Notes: generated by a model not told the origin, from the letters alone. A stretch of 64,000 nt of DNA from Propionibacterium australiense (GCF_003666605.1 NZ_RCIV01000002.1:186001-250000); one strand, 5' to 3'. Shown: positions 42,637 through 52,379, counted from the stretch's first letter. Numbers and translations: made by a program.

Positions 42637-43104
42637 ATGGAGTCGACCGACCAGAAGATTCTCGCGCTGCTGGCCCGCGACGGTCGCATGTCTTTCACCG
42701 ACATCGGCCGTGAAACCGGCCTGTCAACGTCAGCTGCCCAGCAGCGCGTGCGGCGCCTGGAACAGCGCGGTCTCATCTGCGGCTACCGGGCCAGGCTCAA
42801 CGGCAAGGCCCTCGGTCGCTCACTGGTGGCCTTCGTCAAGATCATCCCGGTGGGCCATGTGACGGACGACACCAGCGTCGTGGAACTGCTCGAGCAGATG
42901 CCGGAGATCACCGCGTGCTACTCGGTGGCGGGTGACGCCAGCTATCTGTGCCAGGCCGAGGTCGGCAGCCCCGAGGACCTGGACGATCTGCTCACCCGGA
43001 TCCGCATCGCCCAGCCAGTGGCGACCTCGACGACGATCGTGCTGCGCACCATGTTCGCCGACCGGCCACTCGTCGACGAACCAGGCGCCCCGAACGGCGC
43101 CTGA
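42637..43104 (+). CDS. Lrp/AsnC family transcriptional regulator
   Basis: 155 residues: winged helix 'DGRMSFTDIGRETGLSTSAA' then a RAM ligand-binding domain ('VAFVKIIPV', 'ACYSVAGDASYLCQAEV'). ATG 42637 is preferred because CAAAAT lies 7 nt upstream and no ribosome site is visible; ATG 42628 is in the same frame. It follows metX-metW by about 70 nt and could sense an amino acid, but its targets are unknown. Confidence 0.88.
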   Translation: MESTDQKILALLARDGRMSFTDIGRETGLSTSAAQQRVRRLEQRGLICGYRARLNGKALGRSLVAFVKIIPVGHVTDDTSVVELLEQMPEITACYSVAGDASYLCQAEVGSPEDLDDLLTRIRIAQPVATSTTIVLRTMFADRPLVDEPGAPNGA

Positions 43105-43131
43105 GGGCGCGCCGCGACTGGTTCGGCACCC

Positions 43132-44724
43132 ATGAGCCAACGACCCGACCGGACCGCCGCCCTGCGGGGCGGACCACCGCAGACCGTCCTGCCCTGGTGG
43201 GCGGCGCTCCTGGCGTCCCTGGCGGCCGGCGCCCTGCTCGCCCTGGCCTACCAGCCCTTCGGCCTCTGGTTCACCGCGCCGCTCGGCGTCGGCGTGCTGT
43301 GCTGGCTGTCCCGCCAGGCCCGCGTGCGCCGGGCCGTGTGGTCCGGTTTCGTCGCCGGCCTGGTCCTGTACGGGGTGACGGTCAGTTTCGAGTACATCGT
43401 GGACTGGTGGTTGCCGCTGCTGCTCGTACCGGTGCTGGCCCTGTGGCTCGCCCTCGTCGCCGCGATCCAGCGTCTCGTCCAGCGGTTGCCGCTGTGGCCG
43501 CTGTGGGCGGCGGCGGCGTGGACCGCGGTCGAGGCCTGCGCACAGCGTTTCCCGCTGGGCGGTTTCGCCTGGGACAGGCTGGGCTTCACCACGGCCGACG
43601 CGCCCTTCGGCGGTTATCTGTGGGTACTCGGCGCCGCCGGCACGGGATTCGTCGTCGCACTGACCGGCACGCTCCTGCTCGCCGCCGCGGATGCCCTGGC
43701 GGGGATCGGCCGCCGTGCCGCGCGAGCCGCGACGCTCCTCGTCCTGGTGGTCCTCATCCTCGCCGGCGGGGCAGTGCTGCGGGCGGTCCCCGTGGCCGAG
43801 CCCGGGGAGGGCGAGGTGACGATCGCCGTCGTCCAGGGCGACGTCGACGGCTCGGCGGGCCCGCACGCCATGGGCTATGCGCGCTCGGTGACCGACAACC
43901 ACGTCTCCGAGACGATCATGGCGATGGCCCGCGCCCGTACCGGGCTCGACCCGATGCCGGACCTGGTGCTGTGGCCGGAGAACTCCACCGACATGGACCC
44001 GAACAGCGACGAGCAGACGCGCGAACTCATCGCCCGGGCCCAGGACATCGCCGGCGTGCCGATCCTCGTCGGCGCCGTCACCGACGGGCCCGGTGCCGGC
44101 GAACGGCAGACGACGGCATTGTGGTGGACCGCCGACGGCGAGACCGATCGTCATGCCAAGCGCAACGCAGTCCCCTTCGGTGAGTACACCCCCATGAAGG
44201 ACCTCGTCTTCTCGCTCGTGCCGATGGCCAGGCAGGTCGGGCGTCAGACGGTGCCGGGCACCGAGCCCGGTGTCCTCGACGGGGAACTCAACGACGGGCG
44301 CCGGCTCAGCGTCGGCACCATCATCTGCTACGAGCTGGCCTTCGACGCCACCGTCTACGACACCGAGCGGTACGGCGGCCAGGTGATGACGGTCCAGTCG
44401 AACAACGCCACCTATGAGGGCACCATGCAGCCGCTCCAGCAGTTCTCCCTCACACGCATCAGGGCCATGGAGATGCGCCGCGAGATCGTCGTGTCGACGA
44501 CCAGTTCCTACTCGGGCCTCATCGGCGCCCGCGGTGAGGTCATCGCCCGCAGCACTCCCGGCACCGCCTACGCCCGCTCCTTCACCGTGCCCGTCCGCTC
44601 CGGGACCACGCCGGCCATGACGATCGGTCTCTGCTGTGAGCTGGCGGGCGTGGTCCTGGTCGTGGCAGGTGCGGCGGCCGGGGTGGCCGTGGGCCGTGCG
44701 CGAACCCGGGCAGCGGATCGCTAG
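43132..44724 (+). CDS. lnt: Apolipoprotein N-acyltransferase
   Basis: Adds the third acyl chain to lipoproteins at the membrane. 530 residues: about eight hydrophobic segments in the first 200 residues, then a nitrilase-like domain with Glu in 'LVLWPENST', Lys in 'DRHAKRNAVPFGEYTP' and Cys in 'VGTIICYELAFDA'. Followed by polyprenol-phosphomannose synthase; in mycobacteria these two activities form one protein (Ppm1), here they are separate genes. Confidence 0.92.
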   Translation: MSQRPDRTAALRGGPPQTVLPWWAALLASLAAGALLALAYQPFGLWFTAPLGVGVLCWLSRQARVRRAVWSGFVAGLVLYGVTVSFEYIVDWWLPLLLVPVLALWLALVAAIQRLVQRLPLWPLWAAAAWTAVEACAQRFPLGGFAWDRLGFTTADAPFGGYLWVLGAAGTGFVVALTGTLLLAAADALAGIGRRAARAATLLVLVVLILAGGAVLRAVPVAEPGEGEVTIAVVQGDVDGSAGPHAMGYARSVTDNHVSETIMAMARARTGLDPMPDLVLWPENSTDMDPNSDEQTRELIARAQDIAGVPILVGAVTDGPGAGERQTTALWWTADGETDRHAKRNAVPFGEYTPMKDLVFSLVPMARQVGRQTVPGTEPGVLDGELNDGRRLSVGTIICYELAFDATVYDTERYGGQVMTVQSNNATYEGTMQPLQQFSLTRIRAMEMRREIVVSTTSSYSGLIGARGEVIARSTPGTAYARSFTVPVRSGTTPAMTIGLCCELAGVVLVVAGAAAGVAVGRARTRAADR

Positions 44725-44805
44725 ACTGAGCCCGTTGCCGCGCCACCGTCGCTGCAGTGATCTCTGACGGCCCGGACGGGCCCTCTCCAGTACGAGGAGT
44801 GTGTC

Positions 44806-45615
44806 ATGGTTGACCGCAAGCACGAGCCCTTGGACAAGGTACTCGTCATCATCCCCACCTACAACGAGGCTGAGAACCTGGAGTCCATCGTCCAGCGGCT
44901 GCGCGAGGCGGTACCGACCGCGGATGCCCTCATCGCCGACGACAACTCCCCGGACGGCACCGGAGACATCGCCGACCAGCTGGCCGCCCAGGACGATCAC
45001 ATCCACGTGCTGCACCGCGCCGGCAAGGAGGGGCTGGCGGCAGCCTACGTCGCCGGCTTCCGGTGGGGGCTGGAGAACGGCTACGACGTGCTCGTCGAGA
45101 TGGACGCCGACGGGTCCCACCAGCCGCAGTTCCTGCCCGCCATGCTCGCCGCGCTGAGGAATGCCGACATGGTGAAGGGTTCGCGCTGGGTGCGCGGAGG
45201 CGAGGTCGTCGACTACGACCTCAAACGCGAGTGGCTGTCGCGGCTGGCGAACATCTGGATCCAGGCCGTCATGGACCTTCCGGTGCATGACAGCACCGGC
45301 GGCTTCAACGCGTTCCGGGCCAGCGCGCTGGAGGCCATGGACCTCGACACGATCGCCTCGAAGGGATACACCTTCCAGGTCGATCTCACCCGCCGTGTCA
45401 TCGCGGCCGGCGGCACCGTCGCCGAGGTACCCATCAGCTTCCCGGACCGTCAGCTCGGCGAGTCCAAGATGAGTGGCTCGATCATCGTGGAGGCACTGCG
45501 CCGCACGGCCGGCTGGGGCTGCGAGAAGCGTTCGGCCCAGATCAGGCAGCTCGCCGAGGCGACCACGGACAGGATCAAACCCCTGCTCGGCAGCCTCACC
45601 GGCAAGGCCCGCTGA
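44806..45615 (+). CDS. Polyprenol monophosphomannose synthase (GT2)
   Basis: Transfers mannose from GDP-mannose to polyprenyl phosphate, supplying lipoglycan and protein mannosylation. 269 residues, GT-A fold: 'VIIPTYNEAENLESIV' at the start, the metal-binding DxD in 'LVEMDADGSHQPQ', and 'VPISFPDRQLGESKMSG' near the end. CGAGGAG precedes the ATG; a TAGACT box near 44723 could be its own promoter. No C-terminal membrane domain, so it is the soluble form coupled to Lnt as in the Ppm1/Ppm2 arrangement. Confidence 0.92.
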   Translation: MVDRKHEPLDKVLVIIPTYNEAENLESIVQRLREAVPTADALIADDNSPDGTGDIADQLAAQDDHIHVLHRAGKEGLAAAYVAGFRWGLENGYDVLVEMDADGSHQPQFLPAMLAALRNADMVKGSRWVRGGEVVDYDLKREWLSRLANIWIQAVMDLPVHDSTGGFNAFRASALEAMDLDTIASKGYTFQVDLTRRVIAAGGTVAEVPISFPDRQLGESKMSGSIIVEALRRTAGWGCEKRSAQIRQLAEATTDRIKPLLGSLTGKAR

Positions 45616-45647
45616 CCGAGCGAGGGAACCCCCTCGTCCCCATGAGA

Positions 45648-45693
45648 TGAGGGGGCCGCGGACCAGCTCACGTGCTGGTCCGCGGCCCCCTCA
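45648..45693. terminator. Bidirectional terminator between ppm synthase and rbpA
   Basis: Perfect 20-bp arms TGAGGGGGCCGCGGACCAGC / GCTGGTCCGCGGCCCCCTCA with a 6-nt loop, between two convergent genes. Confidence 0.8.
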
Positions 45694-45726
45694 CTCGAGA
45701 AGTGCTCTGAGAACGGAACCGGGCGC

Positions 45727-46065
45727 TCAGTAGTGCGGGGTGTGGCGCACGACCTCGAGCCGCTCGGCGAGCAGCTCCTCGAGCTCGGAGATCGAGCGGC
45801 GCTCCAGGAGCATGTCCCAGTGCGTGCGAGGCGGTTTGACCTGCTTGTCCTCGGGCTGGGTGCCGTCGGAGCGAGCCGCCACGGCCCCGCAGCGCGGGCA
45901 CTCCCACTCGGCCGGGAGCTCGGCCTCGGTCGAGAAGGTGATGTCGAAGTGGTGGCCCTTGGGGCAGTCGAAGCCAAGAACCTTGCGGGCGGCGAACTCG
46001 ACTCCCTCTTCGTCCTCGAAGCTCTTGGCCCCGAGGCCCATGCCGCGTAGTGCTCGATCTGCCAT
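45727..46065 (-). CDS. rbpA: RNA polymerase-binding protein RbpA
   Basis: Actinobacteria-specific transcription factor that stabilises the sigma-core complex and open promoter. 112 residues: N-terminal tail 'MADRALRGMGLGAKSFEDE', zinc-binding core with Cys/His in 'FDCPKGHHFDI' and 'WECPRCGAVAARSDG', basic linker 'KQVKPPRTHWDMLLERRS' and the sigma-interacting helix 'ISELEELLAERLEVVR'. GAAGGAA precedes the ATG. This gene is strong evidence for an actinobacterial host. Confidence 0.95.
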   Translation of the reverse strand: MADRALRGMGLGAKSFEDEEGVEFAARKVLGFDCPKGHHFDITFSTEAELPAEWECPRCGAVAARSDGTQPEDKQVKPPRTHWDMLLERRSISELEELLAERLEVVRHTPHY

Positions 46066-46255
46066 CTCAGTTCCTTCTTGTCCTGGCCCTCACGGGCGAT
46101 CCTGCAGTGCTCGGAGGTATCGGCAGCGATGTCTCATCGGCTCAACGACTCAGGCGCTGTCGTTGTTCCACGAGCAGACCCGCCCCGGTGCACATCACCA
46201 ACCATAATCAGGCTCCGAGTCATGAATACCATGCCGGCGAACAGCAGGTGAGCTC

Positions 46256-47050
46256 TCACCACAGATCACGGTCCGTGCACAAGGCTTTCAGCTCGTCGAT
46301 GCGATTCGAGACGATGCCGTCGACGCCGGCGTCCATGAGCGAGCGCATCTGGTCCGGATCATCGACCGTCCACACGTGGACGCGCATGTCCCTCTCGCGT
46401 GCGGTGCGCAGCAGGTTACGGGTGAGCACCTTGACGCTGACCGGCCCGATCCGCTGCCGCACCGGGATCTGGAAGGCCTGCACGCCCGCATTCACGAAAC
46501 GGGGCAGCAGCGGCACGAAGGACGACCAGGCGACCGCACCCAGGGACGCCGATGTGGCCACGCGCGGCCCCATGGCACGGCGGAAGGCAGCCAGCCGCCT
46601 GGGACTGAAACTCGCCACGCAGACCCGGTCGTAGGCGTTGTGACGGCGAATCGCCCGCGCCAGTGGTGCGATGGCGTTGGGCTCCTTGATGTCGATGTTG
46701 ATGCGTGCCTCGGGCAGCGCCTCGAAGACCTCGTCCATCGTTGGGATCGGTTCGCGGCCACCGATGCGTGCGGTCCTCACCTGCGCCCAGTCGAGTTCGG
46801 CGATGGCGCCCCGGTGATCGGTGACCCGGTCGAGCCGCATGTCGTGGAAGGCGAGCAGTTCGCCATCGGACGTGGCGTGCACATCCGTTTCGACATAGCG
46901 GTAGCCCAGGTCGTCGACGGCGTGCTGAAAGGCGGCCAGGGAGTTCTCGAGTTCCTCGCCGATCCTGTCGTCCCAGCCGCCGCGGTGGGCGAGCGCCGAG
47001 AAGGGCGCATCGAAGTAGGCATAGTCGCTGGCGTTACGGATGGTGCGCAC
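46256..47050 (-). CDS. Glycerophosphodiester phosphodiesterase
   Basis: Hydrolyses glycerophosphodiesters to glycerol 3-phosphate and an alcohol. 264 residues, TIM barrel: 'ALAHRGGWDDRIGEELENSL' with the first catalytic His, 'YVETDVHATSDGELLAFHDM' with the metal-binding Glu/Asp and the second His, and 'NIDIKEP'. No signal peptide, so cytoplasmic. GTG start, 15 nt after the PGPGW gene stop; the two are probably one transcript. Confidence 0.9.
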   Translation of the reverse strand: MRTIRNASDYAYFDAPFSALAHRGGWDDRIGEELENSLAAFQHAVDDLGYRYVETDVHATSDGELLAFHDMRLDRVTDHRGAIAELDWAQVRTARIGGREPIPTMDEVFEALPEARINIDIKEPNAIAPLARAIRRHNAYDRVCVASFSPRRLAAFRRAMGPRVATSASLGAVAWSSFVPLLPRFVNAGVQAFQIPVRQRIGPVSVKVLTRNLLRTARERDMRVHVWTVDDPDQMRSLMDAGVDGIVSNRIDELKALCTDRDLW

Positions 47051-47065
47051 GATCCGGGATGCCTC

Positions 47066-47737
47066 TCAGCCGACACCGGGCAGATGGGACAGCCACCGAG
47101 CCGCCCAGCCCGGAACCCAGGAGGGAATGCCGATGACGAGCAGAACGATGTAGAAGCAGGTCACGACGATGGCGCCGAAGGCTCCCATGCCGATCACCTT
47201 CGCCCTGACCGACCAGCACTCGATGCGGCGCACGAGCATCATGACGGTGACGGTGATGCGATGAGCCCATCGGAACTCGCTGGCCAGCACGGCCATGCCG
47301 ATGAGGAACAGCGGGATGCCGCCGGGGCCCGGCAACCAGCCCGTGAGCGCTGAGAGAACGAGAAGAAGGGCACCGAGGACGCCGATGCCGGTGCGGTAGG
47401 CCAGGGAAGTGGCCGGGTTCGCATGGATACGGGCGCGCCAGGCGAACCGTTCCCGCCGGGGAATCAGCCAGCGGTGCATGGCCGGCCTGATGCCGTGCGC
47501 TCGTGGCACGACTGTGCCGCCATCATTCCTGTACAGAGGCTCCGCGACGTCCTCACCGGCACCTGGCGACCCATCGGCTGCGTCATCGGGACCCCCTGCA
47601 GCCGTCGGCAGCGAGGGCGGCGCTGTGAGCAGGGAATCGTTCTCAGCCGCAGCCTCTTCGTTCCCGTCGGGTAGCCCACGAGCCCCCAGGGCGTGCAGCA
47701 GCTGCGGCGCCTGGTCGAAGACCTGTGCTGTGCTCAC
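47066..47737 (-). CDS. PGPGW-type transmembrane protein
   Basis: 223-residue membrane protein of unknown function. The N-terminal 95 residues are acidic and low in structure; after 'RIHANPATSLAYRTGIGVLG' come two membrane segments separated by the family motif 'GWLPGPGGIPLFLIGMAVLA', then a third pair near the C-terminus. The motif is that of the PGPGW/TIGR02611 family, common in actinobacteria. First gene of a likely operon with the glycerophosphodiesterase. GTG start is tentative. Confidence 0.78.
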   Translation of the reverse strand: MSTAQVFDQAPQLLHALGARGLPDGNEEAAAENDSLLTAPPSLPTAAGGPDDAADGSPGAGEDVAEPLYRNDGGTVVPRAHGIRPAMHRWLIPRRERFAWRARIHANPATSLAYRTGIGVLGALLLVLSALTGWLPGPGGIPLFLIGMAVLASEFRWAHRITVTVMMLVRRIECWSVRAKVIGMGAFGAIVVTCFYIVLLVIGIPSWVPGWAARWLSHLPGVG

Positions 47738-47931
47738 GGGTCAATGCTGCCAGAAGAACATGGCAGCCACGGCATTCCTCCCCTCAGATTCGCTCTCACG
47801 GGGGAGACGCCGGGCCAGGAGTGCGCCTCTGGTCGCATGAACTCAGAGCCACGGAGGATCCTGAGCTATGCCCAAGGGGGCACGGCGGTGGGGTCCGGCC
47901 GTTCGCCCGGACCCCACCGGTGGCCGAAAGA

Positions 47932-49467
47932 TCACTCGTAGAAGGGCTCCACGTGAGCGCCGAGCGCGTTGAGCCTGGTGGGCAGGTCCTCGTAGCCGCG
48001 GTTGATGACGTAGACGTCACGGAGCACGCTGTTGCCCTTGGCGGCGAGCATCGCGAGGAAGAGGCAGACCGCGGGGCGCAGCGCCGGCGGCGAGACCATG
48101 TCGCGGCCACGCCACCGCGTCGGACCGTTGATGACGAGACGATGCGGGTCGAGCAGTTGCACGTTCGCGCCGAGCTGCGACAGCTGCAGCAGGTGGATGG
48201 AACGGTTCTCGAAGACCCAGTCATGGATCTGCGTCTGGCCGTGGGCCGTCGCGGCGATGACCGCGAAGAACGGCAGGTTGTCGATGTTGAGGCCGGGGAA
48301 CGGCATCGGATGGATCTTGTCCGGCGGTGCCTTGAGCTCGCTGGGCCGCACCGTGACGTCGGTCAGGCGGGCAAGACCATTGCCGGACCGGTACTCGTGG
48401 CCGAGGGAGTAGTCAAGGCCCATCTGCTCCCCGAGGATCGCGAGCTCGACCTCGAGGAACTCGATGGGCGCGCGTTCGATGGTCAGCTCGGAGCCTGTGA
48501 CGATGGCCGCGGTGATGAGACTCATGGCCTCGATCGGGTCCTCGCTGATCTGGTACGAGACGTCCATGCTGGGCGGCTCGTCGAGTCCATGGATGACCAG
48601 CGTCGTCGTGCCGATGCCCTCGATCTGAACCCCGAGCAGCATGAGATAGGCGCACAGGTCCTGCACCATGTAGTTGGGTGAGGCATTGCGGACGATCGTC
48701 GTGCCCGGGGTGATGGCGGCCGCCATGAGCGTGTTCTCGGTGACGGTGTCGCCGCGTTCGGTGAGCACGATGCGACGCTCGGTCCCGTGGTCGTGGTCGG
48801 CCGAGACGTTGTACTGGCCGTTCGTCGCGTGCACCTGGACGCCGAAGTGGCGCAGGGACTGCAGATGGGGCTCGACGGTGCGCACGCCGAGATCGCAGCC
48901 GCCGGCATAGGGCAGCTGGAAGTTCTCGTAGAAGCGGCTGAGCGGCCCCATGAACATGAGGATCGACCGGGTGCGGCGGGCCGCGGCCTCGTCCATGCCG
49001 GCCAGGTCGAGCTCATCGGGACGATGCAGCGTCAGGTCCTTGCCGTCGGGCGACCACGCGACCTCGACACCGATGCTCGTGAGCACCTCGATGAGACGAT
49101 TGACCTCTTCGATGTGGGCGATGCCCTTGAGCACCGTGCGGCCGCGGTTGAGCAGGCTCGCGCACAGCAGCGCGACGGCGGCGTTCTTGCTGGAGCGCAC
49201 CGGGATGGAGCCCTCCAGGTGGGTCTCGCCGCCGATGCGGAAGTTCAGGGCACTCGTGTTGCCCGGAACGATCAGGGGCGATTCCAGTGCGTTGGCGATC
49301 CGGTTGATGGTTTCCAGGGACAGGTTCTGGTGTCCGGACTCGATCCGGTGGATGGCGCTCTGGCTCGTGTTGAGCTCGGAGGCCAGCTGGTTCTGGGTCA
49401 TGCCGCGCTGCTTGCGCGCATCACGGATGAGCCGGCCGATGTTGGCGGGGGTAGGTTCCTGAGTCAC
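47932..49467 (-). CDS. XRE-type HTH fused to a MurA-like UDP-GlcNAc 1-carboxyvinyltransferase
   Basis: 511 residues. Residues about 10-65 are a Cro/CI helix-turn-helix ('RGMTQNQLASELNTSQSAIH'); the rest is an EPSP-synthase/MurA fold: 'SSKNAAVALL' (Lys/Asn pair), 'YAGGCDLGVRTVEP' with the Cys of the MurA active loop, 'PPALRPAVCLFLAMLAAKG' with the conserved Arg, and 'NRGYEDLPTRLNALGA'. The active loop differs from canonical 'GGCAIGARPVD'. GTG 49467 is chosen because TATGAT lies 6 nt upstream (49474-49479); ATG 49485 is the alternative. It may be a second MurA, or a regulator that senses cell-wall precursors. Confidence 0.85.
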   Translation of the reverse strand: MTQEPTPANIGRLIRDARKQRGMTQNQLASELNTSQSAIHRIESGHQNLSLETINRIANALESPLIVPGNTSALNFRIGGETHLEGSIPVRSSKNAAVALLCASLLNRGRTVLKGIAHIEEVNRLIEVLTSIGVEVAWSPDGKDLTLHRPDELDLAGMDEAAARRTRSILMFMGPLSRFYENFQLPYAGGCDLGVRTVEPHLQSLRHFGVQVHATNGQYNVSADHDHGTERRIVLTERGDTVTENTLMAAAITPGTTIVRNASPNYMVQDLCAYLMLLGVQIEGIGTTTLVIHGLDEPPSMDVSYQISEDPIEAMSLITAAIVTGSELTIERAPIEFLEVELAILGEQMGLDYSLGHEYRSGNGLARLTDVTVRPSELKAPPDKIHPMPFPGLNIDNLPFFAVIAATAHGQTQIHDWVFENRSIHLLQLSQLGANVQLLDPHRLVINGPTRWRGRDMVSPPALRPAVCLFLAMLAAKGNSVLRDVYVINRGYEDLPTRLNALGAHVEPFYE

Positions 49468-49627
49468 GGCGACATCATAACTCATTCTTGAGATATTGCA
49501 TGTCGCCGACGTTTCCCGCCGAGCCGTCTCACGCGTCATCGTGGGGGAGCGGGGCACCGATGTCGCTCAGAGCGAACCGGAGAGACGGACCTCAGCCGGC
49601 TTGGATGCGATCCTTTACAGTGACGAC

Positions 49628-51031
49628 ATGAGCGCTCATTTTGATGTTGTTGTTCTCGGTGCCGGCCCCGGCGGCTATGTCGCCGCCATCCGTGCAGCGC
49701 AGCTCGGCAAGAAGACCGCGGTCATCGAGAAGCAGTGGTGGGGCGGTGTCTGCCTCAATGTGGGCTGCATCCCCACGAAGGCCCTCCTGCGCAACGCGGA
49801 GCTGGCCCACATCGTCACGAAGGAGGCCGCGACCTTCGGTATCAGCGGGGACATCACCGTCGACTACGGCAAGGCCTTCACCCGCAGCCGGCAGGTCAGC
49901 GACCGCATGGTCAAGGGCATCCACTTCCTGATGAAGAAGAACAAGATCACCGAGTACGACGGCTACTGGGGCACCTTCCTCGACGCGAAGACCCTCCAGG
50001 TCGCCAAGGACGACGGCACCACCGACACCGTCACCTTCGAGAACTGCATCATCGACGTCGGCGCCACGGCCAAGATGCTGCCCGGCACGAGCAAGTCGGC
50101 CAATGTCTACTCCTTCGAGGAGATGATCCTGTCCGACCAGCTGCCCGGCTCGATCATCATCGGTGGTTCGGGCGCCATCGGCACCGAGTTCGCCTACGTC
50201 CTGGCCAGCTACGGCGTCGACGTGACCATCGTCGAGTTCCTCGACCGCATGGTCCCGAACGAGGACGAGGAGATCTCCAAGGAGCTCACCCGCGAGTACA
50301 AGAAGCTCGGCATCACGATCATGACGAGCACCGCCGTCCAGTCCGTCGTCGACACCGGCACCGGCGTGGACGTCACCGTGGCCCCGGCGGCCGGCGGCGA
50401 GTCCCAGGTGCTGCACGCCGACAAGATGCTGCAGGCCATGGGCTTCGCCCCCCGCGTCGAGGGCTACGGCCTCGAGAACACCGGTGTCGCGCTCACCGAG
50501 CGGGGCGCCATCGCGATCGACGACTACTGCCGCACCAATGTCCCGGGCATCTACGCCATCGGCGACTGCACCGCCAAGATGATGCTCGCCCACACCGCCG
50601 AGGCCATGGGCGCCGTCGCCGCCGAGACCATCGCCGGGGTCGAGACCATGCCCGTGGACTACACGATGATTCCGCGCGCCACCTACTCCCAGCCCCAGAT
50701 CGCCAGCTTCGGCCTCACGGAGAAGCAGGCCCGGGACGCCGGCTACGAGGTCACCACGAGCAAGTTCCCGTTCAGCGCCAACGGCAAGGCCGTCGGCATG
50801 GGCGCCGCCACCGGGTTCGTCAAACTCGTCGCCGACAGCCGCTACAACGAGATCCTGGGCGCCCACATGATCGGCGAGGGCGTCACCGAGCTGCTGCCCG
50901 AGCTCACCCTCGCCCAGAAGTGGGACCTGACCGCCGGTGAGGTCGCGCTCAACGTCCATGCCCACCCGACCCTGTCCGAGGCCCTGAAGGAGGCCGCCGA
51001 GGGCATCGAGGGCCACATGACGAACCTCTGA
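49628..51031 (+). CDS. lpd: Dihydrolipoyl dehydrogenase
   Basis: FAD-dependent E3 subunit of 2-oxoacid dehydrogenase complexes. 467 residues: FAD motif '[20 protein letters not shown]', redox disulfide in '[16 protein letters not shown]', NAD motif '[20 protein letters not shown]', and the C-terminal His-Glu pair in '[15 protein letters not shown]'. ATG 49628 has TACAGT 6 nt upstream and no ribosome site, so it is probably leaderless. Divergent from the HTH-MurA gene. E1/E2 genes are not nearby, as in other actinobacteria. Confidence 0.95.
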   Translation: MSAHFDVVVLGAGPGGYVAAIRAAQLGKKTAVIEKQWWGGVCLNVGCIPTKALLRNAELAHIVTKEAATFGISGDITVDYGKAFTRSRQVSDRMVKGIHFLMKKNKITEYDGYWGTFLDAKTLQVAKDDGTTDTVTFENCIIDVGATAKMLPGTSKSANVYSFEEMILSDQLPGSIIIGGSGAIGTEFAYVLASYGVDVTIVEFLDRMVPNEDEEISKELTREYKKLGITIMTSTAVQSVVDTGTGVDVTVAPAAGGESQVLHADKMLQAMGFAPRVEGYGLENTGVALTERGAIAIDDYCRTNVPGIYAIGDCTAKMMLAHTAEAMGAVAAETIAGVETMPVDYTMIPRATYSQPQIASFGLTEKQARDAGYEVTTSKFPFSANGKAVGMGAATGFVKLVADSRYNEILGAHMIGEGVTELLPELTLAQKWDLTAGEVALNVHAHPTLSEALKEAAEGIEGHMTNL

Positions 51032-51051
51032 CCGCCCGGGACCGGCCCGAA

Positions 51052-51082
51052 CCGTGGGGCGTCCCCTTCCGGCGCCCCACGG
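51052..51082. terminator. Hairpin between lpd and the convergent ClC gene
   Basis: Perfect 10-bp arms CCGTGGGGCG / CGCCCCACGG with an 11-nt loop, between two converging genes. Confidence 0.65.
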
Positions 51083-51104
51083 CCGTGCAGTGGCCCCGCT
51101 CCCG

Positions 51105-52379
51105 TCAGTGCCGGCACCTGCGCAGCGCGCCCGTGACGAGCCGGTCGAGGCAGCAGACGGCCCACACGGCGAGCAGCACCGCGACCGCGACCGGCAACGG
51201 AGCCCTCGTCAGCTCGATCGCGAAGAAGGCGGCGAAAAGAGGCGCCTTCTGGTTGAGGGCGAGGACGCAGCCCGCCCCTGCGATCGTCAACACCGCCGTC
51301 GTGGCCGGATCGGCTCCCGCCACGACACCGACGATCCCACCCGTGCAGGCCCCGACGGCCAGCGAGGGCGTCAGCAGGCCCCCTGTCGACCCGGTAACGA
51401 GGGCCATGGCGGTGCCGCAGCTCTTGGCCATGAGAAGAGCGACGAGCGCAGGCGGCGCGAGAGAACCGGTGAGGACGGCTTGGACGGCCACCTGCCCGTT
51501 CCCGACGACGAGCGGCTGCCAGATGGCCAGTGCCGCGACGGCGAGCGACCCGAGCGGAACGGTCCGGACGAGCAGGCGGGTCGGCGGTACGTGCCGGCGA
51601 GCGGCACCGATGAGCGCGTTGAAGCCCCAGCCGACGACCAGGGCCGCCGCCACGAGGACCAGGACCCATGGGTTGATCGGCCCATCGGCAGGACCGGACG
51701 GTATGGCATAGCTGGGCTCGTCATGGTTGAACAGCCATGAGACGGCGGTGGCGATGGCGCAGACGAGCGCGACCAGTCCGGCGTGCACCCACCCGCGACG
51801 CGTCCGCAGATCCGGGTGCACGATGAGCTCCAGCGTGTAGCAGGTGGCGGCGATCGGTGCGTTGTAGACGGCTGCCAGGCCCGCCCCGGCCGCAGAGCCG
51901 ATGAGCAGCCGGCGGCTCTCCCCGCCGAGCCTCGTGCGGTCGAGTACCGCTTGGCCGCCGACCGCAGCGAGGATGCGCGGGGCCGCCTCGCGGCCGAGCG
52001 AGATGCCCGAACCGACGATGAGCAGCTGGGCGAGGGCGTCCGCGATGCCGGTGGCGGCCGGCATGCGGGTGCATCTGGCCGGTTCGGGGCCGACCGCCTC
52101 GGCGATGCCGGGTGGCATGCCCGTGGGCCGGGGCCTGATGGACCGCCAGCAGATCCCGCAGACCAGACCGGCCAGGACCGCCACGCCCAGTCGCCGCCAC
52201 ACCGGTGCGGCAGCGACACCGCCCGGGGCAGTGGTGTAGTCGAAACCGAAGCAGATCGTCTCGATGCCGGTCGAGAGACAGCGAGTCAGTGAGCCGATGA
52301 GGCCGGCGAGCACCGCGACGAGCACGACGGCCAGAGCCGGCCGCGCCCAACCGTGCGCGGCTCTCGGGCGCTCGGTCAC
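51105..52379 (-). CDS. ClC family chloride channel/antiporter
   Basis: 424-residue membrane protein of the voltage-gated chloride channel family. 'GSGISLGREAAPRILAAVGG' holds the gating Glu (GREGP motif, here GREAAP), 'GSTGGLLTPSLAVGACTGG' is the second selectivity motif, and 'YNAPIAATCYTLELI' follows the first. The usual Glu pair after that helix is reduced to a single Glu, so the proton-coupling residue may be absent. The GTG start overlaps the phosphoglycerate mutase stop by 4 nt, so the two genes are coupled. Confidence 0.85.
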   Translation of the reverse strand: MTERPRAAHGWARPALAVVLVAVLAGLIGSLTRCLSTGIETICFGFDYTTAPGGVAAAPVWRRLGVAVLAGLVCGICWRSIRPRPTGMPPGIAEAVGPEPARCTRMPAATGIADALAQLLIVGSGISLGREAAPRILAAVGGQAVLDRTRLGGESRRLLIGSAAGAGLAAVYNAPIAATCYTLELIVHPDLRTRRGWVHAGLVALVCAIATAVSWLFNHDEPSYAIPSGPADGPINPWVLVLVAAALVVGWGFNALIGAARRHVPPTRLLVRTVPLGSLAVAALAIWQPLVVGNGQVAVQAVLTGSLAPPALVALLMAKSCGTAMALVTGSTGGLLTPSLAVGACTGGIVGVVAGADPATTAVLTIAGAGCVLALNQKAPLFAAFFAIELTRAPLPVAVAVLLAVWAVCCLDRLVTGALRRCRH

